Positions 39,462-48,868 of a DNA stretch of 64,000 nt are shown here, one piece after another (within the stretch, counting starts at the first letter, position 1; each line of letters opens with the position of its first letter). A program made the translations under genes and the position numbers. The notes under the pieces were generated by a model. It worked only from the letters and a program-made list of their open reading frames with translations. It was not told where the DNA came from and made no database searches. Source of the DNA: Pseudomonadota bacterium (lineage in GTDB: Bacteria > Pseudomonadota > Alphaproteobacteria > Sphingomonadales > Sphingomonadaceae); the NCBI GenBank assembly GCA_029550345.1, contig JAKPHK010000063.1, forward strand, positions 108,897 through 172,896, written 5' to 3'.

Positions 39462-41567
39462 ATGCTTCCGTCCGGCGCGGCATGGGCAGGGATCGACGCG
39501 GCGCTGTGGAGCGTTGGCGGTTTGGCCTGCCTGCTCGCCGCCGCCTGGTTGCAGAGCCGCAAGGGGCGGTTCGGTGCCGCCCGGCCGGCCTTGGTATTGG
39601 CGCTAGCCGCCAACGGAGGCTGGGCGCTGTGCGGTTCGATTCTGGGAGCAACCGCAAACCCGACGCTGATCGCCGAAGGACTGCGCAACCTAGCATGGAC
39701 TTTCGCGCTCTATCGCCTTTTTGCGATTGATGGACGGCACGCTTCGATGAAGCCGGTCAGGCCGCTACTAATAGCCTTGGCCTTCGTCGAAATCATATTC
39801 ATGACCGGGCTCATCCTGCTCGACCGAAACGGTTCGGCATTGCCGGACATCCACACGACTGCGTCGCTGCATTTGCTGATAGCGATCGGCAGCCTTGTCC
39901 TGATCCACAACCTTTACGGCGGGGCAGCCCAGCGCCCGCGACTGGTGCTGCGCTGGCCCGCCGCTGCGATGGCGGCGCTGTGGGTGGTTGACCTCAACCA
40001 TTTTGCGATTGCCTATCTGTCTGACGGAGTCCCGCAAGTCACCTCTGCCTTACGCGGTTTGCTGGGCCTGGCCCTTGCCGGGTTGCTTGTTCTGGGTTCG
40101 GCCGAGCGCGCCGAGGAGCTGCGTTTCAGTCCTTCGCGGACAGTTGCTTTCCAATCGATTTCGCTTGGGCTGATCGGGGCTTATCTGGTTGCGATGGTGG
40201 GTGTCGCACGGTGGCTGTCGTTCGCTGGCAGCAATTATGCGGCGCTGATGCAGGTGGTGGTCGTTTCAGCAGCATCGCTGGCCGTCCTGGCGGTTGCCGG
40301 TTCTCCCAAACTCAGGGGCTGGCTGCGGGTAACCGTGCTCAAGCACCTGTTCCAGCATCGCTTTGACTACCGCGCCGAATGGTTGCGGCTAACCCGGACA
40401 ATCGGCCAAAGCGGCGCAGACGGTGCTTCGCTTGGCGAACGCGCTGTGCGGGCGCTCGCCGATATCACCGACAGTCCCGGCGGTTTGCTGCTGGTACCCG
40501 GTGACAGCACCGATCTGGTGCTTGCCGCGCGCTGGCAGTGGCCGACCGCCCAAGTGCCAGCAACCGCGATCAGCGCGGCTGACGCCGCCCGGTTCGAAAA
40601 GGACGGCTTTATCGCAGAACTTGACCAGCTGCGCCGCAAGAGTGAGCGGGATCACCCGCTGCCCGAATGGTTACTGGCCGATCCGCTTGCCTGGACGGTC
40701 GTACCCTTGCTCCATTTCGACCGGATGGTGGGCTTGGTGGTCCTTTCGCGGCCAGCTCATGCCCGACCGCTGGATTGGGAAGATTTCGACCTGCTGCGGG
40801 TCGTCGGACGTCAATTGGCGAGTTACATGGCGGAACAGGCTGGGCAGACCGCGCTGATCGAAGCGGCGCGATTCGACGATTTTCACCGCCGGATCGCCTT
40901 CGTGATGCACGACATCAAGAACCTCGCGAGCCAGATGGGCCTGCTCGCCCGCAACGCCGAGATGCACGCCGAAAATCCCGACTTTCGGGCCGATATGCTG
41001 GTTACCCTGCGCAATTCTGCCGACAAGCTGAATGCCCTTATCGCCCGCCTGTCGCGTTATGGCGCGGCATCGGTGTGCGCGCTGGCACCGGTCCGGGCCA
41101 GCGATGTGGCCCGCAGCGTGGTTGCCCAGACGGCTCGGACCCACCCGGTTACCCTGGTTGAGGAGAGCCCGTGTGAGGTTGCCGCAGTACGCGATTCGCT
41201 TGAGCAGGTGCTGCTGCACCTTGTTCAGAATGCGATCGACGCCAGCGCCGAAAGCGCTCCGGTATTCGTCTCGGTCAGTTCGGGCGGGCTGGGCTGCGCG
41301 ATCGAGGTGATCGATTCTGGTCACGGGATGAGCGCCGAATTCGTTCGCACCCGCCTGTTCAAACCGTTCGTTTCGACCAAGCCCGGCGGCTTCGGGATCG
41401 GTGCCTATGAGGCGCGCGAACTGGTCAAGGCGATGGGCGGGCGGCTCGAAGTGGAAAGCCGCGAGGGCTTGGGTACACGCTTCATCGTCACCCTGCCGCT
41501 GGCCGAGGCCGCAGCCTTGATCGACACCTTCAACCAGACCGGAAATTCCGGCCAGAAAGTCGCCTAG
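39462..41567 (+). CDS. prsK: XrtA/PEP-CTERM system histidine kinase PrsK
   Basis: N-terminal multi-TM, GAF-like region, H-box FVMHDIKNLASQMGLLARNAE, HATPase GFGIGAYEARELVKAMGG. Confidence 0.87.
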   Translation: MLPSGAAWAGIDAALWSVGGLACLLAAAWLQSRKGRFGAARPALVLALAANGGWALCGSILGATANPTLIAEGLRNLAWTFALYRLFAIDGRHASMKPVRPLLIALAFVEIIFMTGLILLDRNGSALPDIHTTASLHLLIAIGSLVLIHNLYGGAAQRPRLVLRWPAAAMAALWVVDLNHFAIAYLSDGVPQVTSALRGLLGLALAGLLVLGSAERAEELRFSPSRTVAFQSISLGLIGAYLVAMVGVARWLSFAGSNYAALMQVVVVSAASLAVLAVAGSPKLRGWLRVTVLKHLFQHRFDYRAEWLRLTRTIGQSGADGASLGERAVRALADITDSPGGLLLVPGDSTDLVLAARWQWPTAQVPATAISAADAARFEKDGFIAELDQLRRKSERDHPLPEWLLADPLAWTVVPLLHFDRMVGLVVLSRPAHARPLDWEDFDLLRVVGRQLASYMAEQAGQTALIEAARFDDFHRRIAFVMHDIKNLASQMGLLARNAEMHAENPDFRADMLVTLRNSADKLNALIARLSRYGAASVCALAPVRASDVARSVVAQTARTHPVTLVEESPCEVAAVRDSLEQVLLHLVQNAIDASAESAPVFVSVSSGGLGCAIEVIDSGHGMSAEFVRTRLFKPFVSTKPGGFGIGAYEARELVKAMGGRLEVESREGLGTRFIVTLPLAEAAALIDTFNQTGNSGQKVA

Positions 41568-42932
41568 ATGTCTGAGAGTAAACCCAAGCTGCTGATCGTC
41601 GAGGACGATGCTGGCCTGCAAGCCCAGCTGAAGTGGGCCTATCCCGATTTCGATGTGATCCAGGCCACTGACCGGGCCGGTGCGATTGCAGCGCTACGCA
41701 GCGAGGAACCCGCCGTAGTGACGCTTGATCTTGGTCTTCCGCCCGATCCCGACGGTACCAGCGAAGGCTTTGCTGTGCTTGATGAGATCATGGCGATCAA
41801 ACCCGATACGAAGGTGATCGTTGCCTCCGGTCACGGTGCACGCGAAAGCGCGCTTTCCGCGATCGCGAAGGGTGCCTACGACTTTTACCAGAAGCCGGTC
41901 GATATCGAGGCGCTGGGGCTGATTGTTCGCCGTGCCCTGCAGCTCCACCGAATCGAGGCGGAAAACCGCAAACTGGCAATTCGTTCAGGTGATGAGCATC
42001 GGGTCCTCGGACGGCTGATCACGGCGGCGCCGGAAATGGTCAAGGTCGCGCGGACGATCGAGCGGGTGGCGAACACCAATGTCTCGGTCATGCTGCTGGG
42101 CGCCAGCGGCACCGGCAAGGAATTGCTGGCGCGCGGGCTGCATGAGGCAAGCGATCGCCGCGACGGCGCATTCGTGGCGATCAATTGCGCGGCAATCCCT
42201 GAAAACCTGCTCGAGAGCGAACTGTTCGGGCACGAGAAGGGGGCCTTCACAGGCGCGGTCAAGACCACCGAGGGCAAGATCGAAATGGCCGCCGGAGGGA
42301 CGCTGTTTCTCGACGAGGTTGGCGATATTCCGCTACCGCTCCAGGTGAAGCTGCTGCGATTCCTGCAGGAACGGGTGATCGAGCGGATCGGTTCGCGCAA
42401 GTCGATCCCAGTCGATACCCGGATCGTCTGTGCAACCCACCAGAACCTTGAAGCGATGATCGCCGATGGGCGGTTCCGCGAGGACCTGTTCTATCGTCTG
42501 GCGGAGATCGTGGTGAAGATCCCCAGCCTGGCCGAACGGCCCGGCGATGCCGCGCTGCTGGCCAAGGCGTTCCTGGCGCGCTTTGCCAAGGAAATGAACC
42601 CAGCGGTGAAGGGCTTTGCGCCAGATGCCCTGGCCGCGATCGATGCCTGGCATTGGCCGGGCAACGTGCGTGAACTGGAGAACCGGGTAAAACGCGCGGT
42701 GATCATGACCGAGGGCAAGCTGGTCGGTGCGGCGGATCTCGATCTGGGTGGAGGTGAAGAGGAGGACGTGCAGGTCCTCAACCTAAAATCCGCGCGCGAG
42801 GCCGCAGATCGCAAGGTGATCCGTCATGCGCTTGCCCGCAGCGAAGGCAATATTTCGAGCACCGCCAAGCTGCTCGGCGTAAGCCGTCCGACGCTTTACG
42901 ACCTGCTCAAGCAGTACGACCTTCAGGCCTGA
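41568..42932 (+). CDS. prsR: PEP-CTERM-box sigma54 response regulator PrsR
   Basis: Receiver VVTLDLGLPPDPDG; AAA+ GASGTGKELLARGLH, GAFTGA; Fis-type HTH; adjacent to prsK. Confidence 0.9.
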   Translation: MSESKPKLLIVEDDAGLQAQLKWAYPDFDVIQATDRAGAIAALRSEEPAVVTLDLGLPPDPDGTSEGFAVLDEIMAIKPDTKVIVASGHGARESALSAIAKGAYDFYQKPVDIEALGLIVRRALQLHRIEAENRKLAIRSGDEHRVLGRLITAAPEMVKVARTIERVANTNVSVMLLGASGTGKELLARGLHEASDRRDGAFVAINCAAIPENLLESELFGHEKGAFTGAVKTTEGKIEMAAGGTLFLDEVGDIPLPLQVKLLRFLQERVIERIGSRKSIPVDTRIVCATHQNLEAMIADGRFREDLFYRLAEIVVKIPSLAERPGDAALLAKAFLARFAKEMNPAVKGFAPDALAAIDAWHWPGNVRELENRVKRAVIMTEGKLVGAADLDLGGGEEEDVQVLNLKSAREAADRKVIRHALARSEGNISSTAKLLGVSRPTLYDLLKQYDLQA

Positions 42933-42936
42933 GACG

Positions 42937-44685
42937 ATGCGGCCGCTGATTCCCATTCTGGCCGCAGCCCTAATGGCTGCACCGCTTGCAGCGATGCCGG
43001 ATTCGGCGTCGGGAAATCTGCAATCGGCGCGCGCGGCGCTTGACCGGGGCGACGGTATCGGTGCCGAAGCTGATTTGCGCCGTGCGCTGGACGGTGGGGC
43101 CGCCCGGAACGAACTTGCCGTCGATATGGGTGAGGCCATGTTGCAGCAGGGCGACCGTGCCAAGGCCCGCGAATGGTTGGCTCCAGGCCAATTTGCCAAG
43201 GGTCAGGAGGCGCGCGGCTGGCGGCTGCTGGGCTTGCTGGAACGGCTTGATGGAAACCTGCCCGCGGCCGGAGCGGCGCTTGACCGGGCGTTGGCTTTTT
43301 CGCCGGATGACCCGCTGTTGTGGGTGGAAATCGGGCGGCTGCGCTATCAGGGCGGTGAACAGGTCCAGGCGGCTGCCGCCGCCGATAAAGCGGTGTCCCT
43401 TGGCCCGGACACCCCCCGTGCGCTGGAGCTCAAGGCGCAAATGGTCCGCGATTCGGCCGGCTACGCGGCGGCTTTGCCCTGGTACGAACGCGCGCTTGCC
43501 GCGGCGCCTGACGATCTGTTGCTGCTGGGCGGCTATGCCGCTTCACTGGGTGAACTAGGCCGGGCGGGTGAGATGCTGGCCATAACCCGCCGGATGATCG
43601 CGATCGATCCGCGCCAGCCGCAGGCGTTTTTCCTGCAGGCCATGTTGGCGGCCCGGGCAGGTGATCCCGATCTCGCGCGGGCGATGCTCAACCGCATTGG
43701 TGACGAGATGGATGCTGTTCCTGCGGCGCAAGTGCTATCGGGCGCGCTGGAGCTTGAGGCAGGCAATGCCAATGCCGCAATCGCGCATTTGACCCCCGTG
43801 GTCGATGCCCAGCCCACCAATCAGAAAGCCGGAGCCTTGCTGGCAGCAGCGCTCTATGCCGCCGATGATCACCGCCAGTTGTTCGATAGGTTCGGCCCGC
43901 CCGCGGCGCGCGGCGATGCGGCGCCCTATATGCTGACCTTGCTGGCCCGCTCGCTGGAGGAGCAGGGCGACCGTGCAGGGGCGGCGGCCTTGCTTGACCG
44001 AACAGCCGCAGCGCTGCCCCCGCAGCTGCTACCGATCGCGGGCACAGGGTCGGACCTGAGGGGCATGCTTTCGGCCGGAAACACCGCCGGAGCCTTGCAG
44101 CTGGCGCAGCGCCAGCTTGATCAGAGCCCAGGCGGTGCAAGCGCGCTGGGGCAGATCGGAGACGCCGAATTATTGAGCGGTCAGGCGGACAAGGCTTTCG
44201 CGCATTACGCACAGGCTGCCCAGGTCCGTTTTACCGATCAACTCGCACTGCGCTCGGCGATAGCGCTGGAGCGAAGCGGACGGGCCGGTCAGATTCCCGC
44301 ACTGGTTGGCAGCTATCTCGCCATCTATCCCGAGAGCCGTCTGATGGCCCGCATTGCCGCCAACCTGGCGCTGGGCCGCAAGGATTGGAAGGCTGCGCGG
44401 GCCTTGCTGGAGAACCTCAAACAACGCGGCGGGAACCGCGATGCGAGGTTGCTGGCAGATCTCAGTCAGGCGCAAACCCACGATGGCGACGCAAAAGCCG
44501 GGCTCGAATCCGCGCGTCGGGCCTGGCAGCTAGCCCCGGCGAGTGCTTTTGCCGCCCAGGCCCTGGGGCTGGCCTTGATCGCCGCCGGGGAAGAGCCGGA
44601 GGCCGCGCGGCAGCTGATCGAACAGGCCCGCAAGATTGGCGGTGACAATCCGCAGCTTGCCGCTGCGCGCAAGGCGCTGGGCTGA
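42937..44685 (+). CDS. TPR-repeat secreted protein, possibly PrsT-like
   Basis: Signal peptide; repeated TPR-like helices (GGYAASLGELGRAGEMLAITRRMIAIDPRQP). Confidence 0.75.
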   Translation: MRPLIPILAAALMAAPLAAMPDSASGNLQSARAALDRGDGIGAEADLRRALDGGAARNELAVDMGEAMLQQGDRAKAREWLAPGQFAKGQEARGWRLLGLLERLDGNLPAAGAALDRALAFSPDDPLLWVEIGRLRYQGGEQVQAAAAADKAVSLGPDTPRALELKAQMVRDSAGYAAALPWYERALAAAPDDLLLLGGYAASLGELGRAGEMLAITRRMIAIDPRQPQAFFLQAMLAARAGDPDLARAMLNRIGDEMDAVPAAQVLSGALELEAGNANAAIAHLTPVVDAQPTNQKAGALLAAALYAADDHRQLFDRFGPPAARGDAAPYMLTLLARSLEEQGDRAGAAALLDRTAAALPPQLLPIAGTGSDLRGMLSAGNTAGALQLAQRQLDQSPGGASALGQIGDAELLSGQADKAFAHYAQAAQVRFTDQLALRSAIALERSGRAGQIPALVGSYLAIYPESRLMARIAANLALGRKDWKAARALLENLKQRGGNRDARLLADLSQAQTHDGDAKAGLESARRAWQLAPASAFAAQALGLALIAAGEEPEAARQLIEQARKIGGDNPQLAAARKALG

Positions 44686-44759
44686 ACCCACTCGACAATC
44701 CGCGCGGCACCTCCCAAAAGGTCAATTCATCGCGCGATTAAATTGTTTGGAGAGGGTAC

Positions 44760-45818
44760 ATGGCTGGGGTCTTGCAAGGGGTTACCGTAATTGAACTGGC
44801 CGGGATCGGACCGGGGCCATTTTGCGGGATGATGCTGGCCGATCACGGCGCACGGGTTATCCGGGTCGAGCGGCCGGGCGTCAAAGGGCGGTTCGGCGAT
44901 GCCGGCAACCGCGATATCCTCAATCGCAATCGCGAAGTGATCGAGCTTGATCTGAAAGATCCGGCCGGGATCGAAGAAATCAAGCGCATGTCCAGGGATG
45001 CCGATGCACTTATCGAAGGTTACCGTCCCGGCGTCATCGAACGGATGGGGATCGGGCCGGACGAGCTTCTGGCGATCAACCCGAAGCTGGTAATCGGCCG
45101 GATGACCGGCTGGGGACAGGATGGCCCGATGGCGCCGTTGGCCGGTCACGACATCAACTACATCGCCCTGTCCGGTGCGCTGCATTCCTATGGCCGCAAG
45201 GGTGAAAAGCCCAGTTTTCCGGTCAATGCCGTCGGCGATTTCGGCGGTGGCGGGATGATGTTGGCATTCGGTGTGGTTTCGGCGATCCTGCACGCACGAT
45301 CGGGCGGACTCGGCCAGGTTGTCGATTGCGCGATGGTTGATGGGGCGGCGATCCTTTCGGCGATGACCTATACCTTCTTGGGCAATGGCCAGTGGCGTGA
45401 TGAGCGCGGCGTAAACCTGCTCGACGGGGGCACTCATTTCTATGACACCTACGAAACGCGCGACGGCAAATGGATCTCGCTCGGTTCGATCGAGCCGCAG
45501 TTCTATGCGATCCTGATGGAGAAAACCGGGCTTGCGGGCGATCCCGATTTTGCCCAACAGATGAACCCGATGAAGTGGGGTGAACTCAAAGAGCGGATGA
45601 CCGCCCTGATCCTGACCAGGACGCGCGATGAATGGTGCGCGATCATGGACGGGACCGACATCTGTTTTGCCCCGGTTCTGAGCCTCAAGGAGGCGCCGCA
45701 TCACCCCCACAATGTCGCGCGCGCGACCTTTGTCGAAGATGGCGGAATGGTGCAGCCCGCACCGGCACCGCGCTTTTCGGCCACCCCCGCGCCGCCGGTA
45801 AAAATGGCAGGACGTTGA
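44760..45818 (+). CDS. CaiB/BaiF CoA-transferase family (alpha-methylacyl-CoA racemase-like)
   Basis: GVTVIELAGIGPGPFCGMMLADHGARVIRVERPG, GHDINYIALSGALH. Confidence 0.93.
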   Translation: MAGVLQGVTVIELAGIGPGPFCGMMLADHGARVIRVERPGVKGRFGDAGNRDILNRNREVIELDLKDPAGIEEIKRMSRDADALIEGYRPGVIERMGIGPDELLAINPKLVIGRMTGWGQDGPMAPLAGHDINYIALSGALHSYGRKGEKPSFPVNAVGDFGGGGMMLAFGVVSAILHARSGGLGQVVDCAMVDGAAILSAMTYTFLGNGQWRDERGVNLLDGGTHFYDTYETRDGKWISLGSIEPQFYAILMEKTGLAGDPDFAQQMNPMKWGELKERMTALILTRTRDEWCAIMDGTDICFAPVLSLKEAPHHPHNVARATFVEDGGMVQPAPAPRFSATPAPPVKMAGR

Positions 45819-45841
45819 CCCTTCTCACCCGGATAGATCCG

Positions 45842-46768
45842 ATGGTCCGGCTACTGGTGCTGGCAATCCTGCTGGCCCTGACCGTACCCGTTACTGGAGA
45901 GACCCGGGCGGTCGCGCAGATGGTCGCCAATGCGGCGGTGTTCCTGCTGTTCTTCCTCAACGGCCTGCGCCTGCCCCGGCATGAGGTGGCGGCAGGACTG
46001 GGCAACCACCGCCTGCTCTGGCCACTGGTCGGCTGGTGTTTTGGTGCCATGGCGCTCATCGGTTGGTTGCTTTGGCAGGCGGGGCAGGGCTGGATGCCGC
46101 CTCTGATCGCCCTGGGGTTCCTCTATCTCGGATGCCTGCCGTCAACGGTGCAATCGGCCACGGCTTACTCTTCGCTGGCCGGGGGGAATGTGGCGAGCTC
46201 GGTTGTCGCCGCGGCTTTGCTGAACCTGCTTGGCGTATTCGTCACCGCACCGCTGTTTTCCTTGCTTGGCGGGGGCGGGGCGGCGCAGTTTCATGGTGAT
46301 GCCCTGCTCAAGGTCGTGATGATCCTGCTGGTACCCTTCATGCTGGGGCAGGTCATGCAGGGGAGCCTTTCGGGCTGGATCAAGGAGAACCGCCAGTTGA
46401 CCGTCTGGTTCGATCGCGGCTCGATTGCGATTGCGGTCTTCGTGGCATTTTCAGGCGCGGTTGAGCAACGCTTCTGGCAAAAGGTTGAGCCGATCGGATG
46501 GCTTTGGCTGGCTGGCGGGGTGGCGCTGTTCCTGGCGCTGGGACATTCCGGCGCTTGGATGCTCGGTCGGATGATGCGTCTTGATCGTGCCAACCGGATT
46601 TCGATGCTGTTTGCGGGCGCCCAGAAGAGCATCGCCATGGGCGCGCCGCTGGCGGCGGTGCTGTTTGCTCCGGCGGTGGCGGGCGTGGTTTTGCTGCCGA
46701 TCCTGCTCTATCATCTGGCGCAGCTGGTTATCGCCGCACCGATCGCCGCCCGGCTCAGTCGGCCCTGA
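45842..46768 (+). CDS. Bile acid:sodium symporter family protein
   Basis: FFLNGLRLPRHEV, LPSTVQSATAYSSLAGGNVASSVVAAALLNLLGVFVTP-like; start may be TTG at 45815. Confidence 0.88.
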   Translation: MVRLLVLAILLALTVPVTGETRAVAQMVANAAVFLLFFLNGLRLPRHEVAAGLGNHRLLWPLVGWCFGAMALIGWLLWQAGQGWMPPLIALGFLYLGCLPSTVQSATAYSSLAGGNVASSVVAAALLNLLGVFVTAPLFSLLGGGGAAQFHGDALLKVVMILLVPFMLGQVMQGSLSGWIKENRQLTVWFDRGSIAIAVFVAFSGAVEQRFWQKVEPIGWLWLAGGVALFLALGHSGAWMLGRMMRLDRANRISMLFAGAQKSIAMGAPLAAVLFAPAVAGVVLLPILLYHLAQLVIAAPIAARLSRP

Positions 46769-47822
46769 CGGCGTCCTCGATTTCGTGTTCGGCATTGCGG
46801 GCGTTGTGCCGCACCGACCACCACAGCGACAGTCCGATCAATACTGCGCCAATCACCCCGGTTATCGTTTCGGGAATGTGGAAGACGGCTGAAAACAGCA
46901 TGATCGCGCCAAGGACGATGATTGCCCAGAAGGCGCCGTGTTCCAGATAGCGGTATTCAGCCAGGGTGCCCTGCTTGACCAGATGGATCGTCATCGACCG
47001 TACGAACATGGCGCCGATCGAAAGCCCCAGTGCGATGATTACCATGTTGTTGGACAGGGCAAAGGCACCGATCACGCCGTCAAAACTGAACGAAGCGTCC
47101 AGCACGTTGAGGTAAAGGAAACCGCCAAGCCCGGACCTTACCACTACGCCTTGCAGCTTTGCCGCTTCGTCACGCATTTCAAGGATGGTGCTGATCGCTT
47201 CGACCGCAATGAAAGTTACCAGCCCCAAGGTGCCTGCAACCATGAAGGTCAGCGCGTCCTCGGTCGGTAGCATTCGGGAAATACCATAGATCACGAGCAG
47301 CAGCAGTGCGATTTCCGCGGCCTTGATGTTCGAGACGAGCCGCAGCTTGGCCTCGATCCAGGTGATCCAGTCCACTTCCTTTTCACCGTCAAAGAAGAAG
47401 GTCAGGCCAACCATGGCAAGGAAGGCTCCGCCGAACCCGGCGATGCCGACGTGGGCACTGGATACGATCTCCTCGTACCGTTTCGGGTCATGGAGCGAGA
47501 GGTCGAGCGCAGCGAGCGGGCCCAGCCCGGCGGCGATCGCCACGATTGCCAGCGGGAACACGATCCGCATTCCGAACACCGCGATGACCATCCCCCAGGT
47601 CAGGAAACGGCGCTGCCAGATATCGTCCATGTCCTTCAGTACCGCCGCATTGACCACGGCATTGTCGAACGACAGCGAAATCTCGAGTATCGCCAGGACG
47701 ACCACGATCCACAGAATGGAGGCCGTCGCGGCCAGATTTCCGGTCAGTGACCAGCCATACCACCCGGCAAGACCAAGGCAGGCCAGGGTGAACAGGATCG
47801 AGAACTTGTAAAAGCGCAGCAC
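46755..47822 (-). CDS. DUF475 (TerC-like) membrane protein
   Basis: LEISLSFDNAVVNAAVLKDMDDIWQRRFLTWGM; LDASFSFDGVIGAFALSNN; GTG start. Confidence 0.88.
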   Translation of the reverse strand: MLRFYKFSILFTLACLGLAGWYGWSLTGNLAATASILWIVVVLAILEISLSFDNAVVNAAVLKDMDDIWQRRFLTWGMVIAVFGMRIVFPLAIVAIAAGLGPLAALDLSLHDPKRYEEIVSSAHVGIAGFGGAFLAMVGLTFFFDGEKEVDWITWIEAKLRLVSNIKAAEIALLLLVIYGISRMLPTEDALTFMVAGTLGLVTFIAVEAISTILEMRDEAAKLQGVVVRSGLGGFLYLNVLDASFSFDGVIGAFALSNNMVIIALGLSIGAMFVRSMTIHLVKQGTLAEYRYLEHGAFWAIIVLGAIMLFSAVFHIPETITGVIGAVLIGLSLWWSVRHNARNAEHEIEDAVRAD

Positions 47823-47856
47823 CGGCTGTTCCCCAAGGTTGAAAGCGGCTTGCGCC

Positions 47857-48726
47857 CTATTTGGGTTGATAAGTCTGTTCAATCCCCGGGAAGGTTCTTT
47901 CCCGAACCTCTGCGGCATAACGCTCCGCCGCGGATGAGATCGTGCTGGCGATATCCTCATAGCGTTTGACGAAACGCGGGACACGCTCGAACATTCCCAG
48001 CATATCTTCGGTCACCAGAACCTGCCCGTCGCACTGTGCAGAAGCACCGATCCCGATCGTCGGGCATTTGATCGCCTGGGTAACCGCGATCGCGATCGGC
48101 TCGACCACGCCTTCAACCACTACGGCGAAAGCACCGGCATCGTCCAGCGCCTTGGCGTCGGCGACGATTTTGTCCGCCTCGGCCTGGCTGCGTCCGCGAG
48201 CGTTGTAACCGCCCAAAACGTTGACTGCCTGCGGGGTCAGGCCGACGTGGCCCATTACCGGAATTCCGCGCTGGCTGAGGAAGGCGACGGTCTCGGCCAT
48301 GGCTGCCCCGCCTTCAAGCTTTACCGCGGCGCAGCCGGTTTCCTTGAGCAGCCTTGCGGCACTATCGAAGGCTTGCTGCGGTGATGCTTCATAGGCACCA
48401 AACGGCATATCAACCACCACTGCAGCGTGATACGAACCCCGGACCACGGCACTACCATGGGCCGCCATCATTTCCAGCGTGACCGGAACCGAACTGGGCA
48501 GGCCATAGATCACCTGTCCGAGCGAATCTCCGACCAGCAGCAAATCGCAGTGCGCATCGAGCAGCTGGGCCTGCCGCGCGGTATAGGCGGTCAGCATCAC
48601 GATCGGTTCGGCGGTTACGCCATCGACCTTGCGTTTGCGGATCGCCGGGATCGTCAGCCGTTTCATCGGCGCGGGAGTGGGATTGGCGCGGCTGGTGGCC
48701 GTATCGAGCTGAAAAGTGGTGGACAT
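47857..48726 (-). CDS. panB: 3-methyl-2-oxobutanoate hydroxymethyltransferase
   Basis: [62 protein letters not shown]. Confidence 0.95.
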   Translation of the reverse strand: MSTTFQLDTATSRANPTPAPMKRLTIPAIRKRKVDGVTAEPIVMLTAYTARQAQLLDAHCDLLLVGDSLGQVIYGLPSSVPVTLEMMAAHGSAVVRGSYHAAVVVDMPFGAYEASPQQAFDSAARLLKETGCAAVKLEGGAAMAETVAFLSQRGIPVMGHVGLTPQAVNVLGGYNARGRSQAEADKIVADAKALDDAGAFAVVVEGVVEPIAIAVTQAIKCPTIGIGASAQCDGQVLVTEDMLGMFERVPRFVKRYEDIASTISSAAERYAAEVRERTFPGIEQTYQPK

Positions 48727-48868
48727 GGCGGGTCTTTAGCCGCTCCGCCCATTCTGGGGAAGGCTTGGCAGTTAGCGCTTGCCATCGCCCGGCTTGCCGT
48801 TAGCTTCGCGGCCCAGGGAAAGACACCGGCCCGGCGCTGTTCCGGGCCGTCAAATTTAGGGGAAGTGC

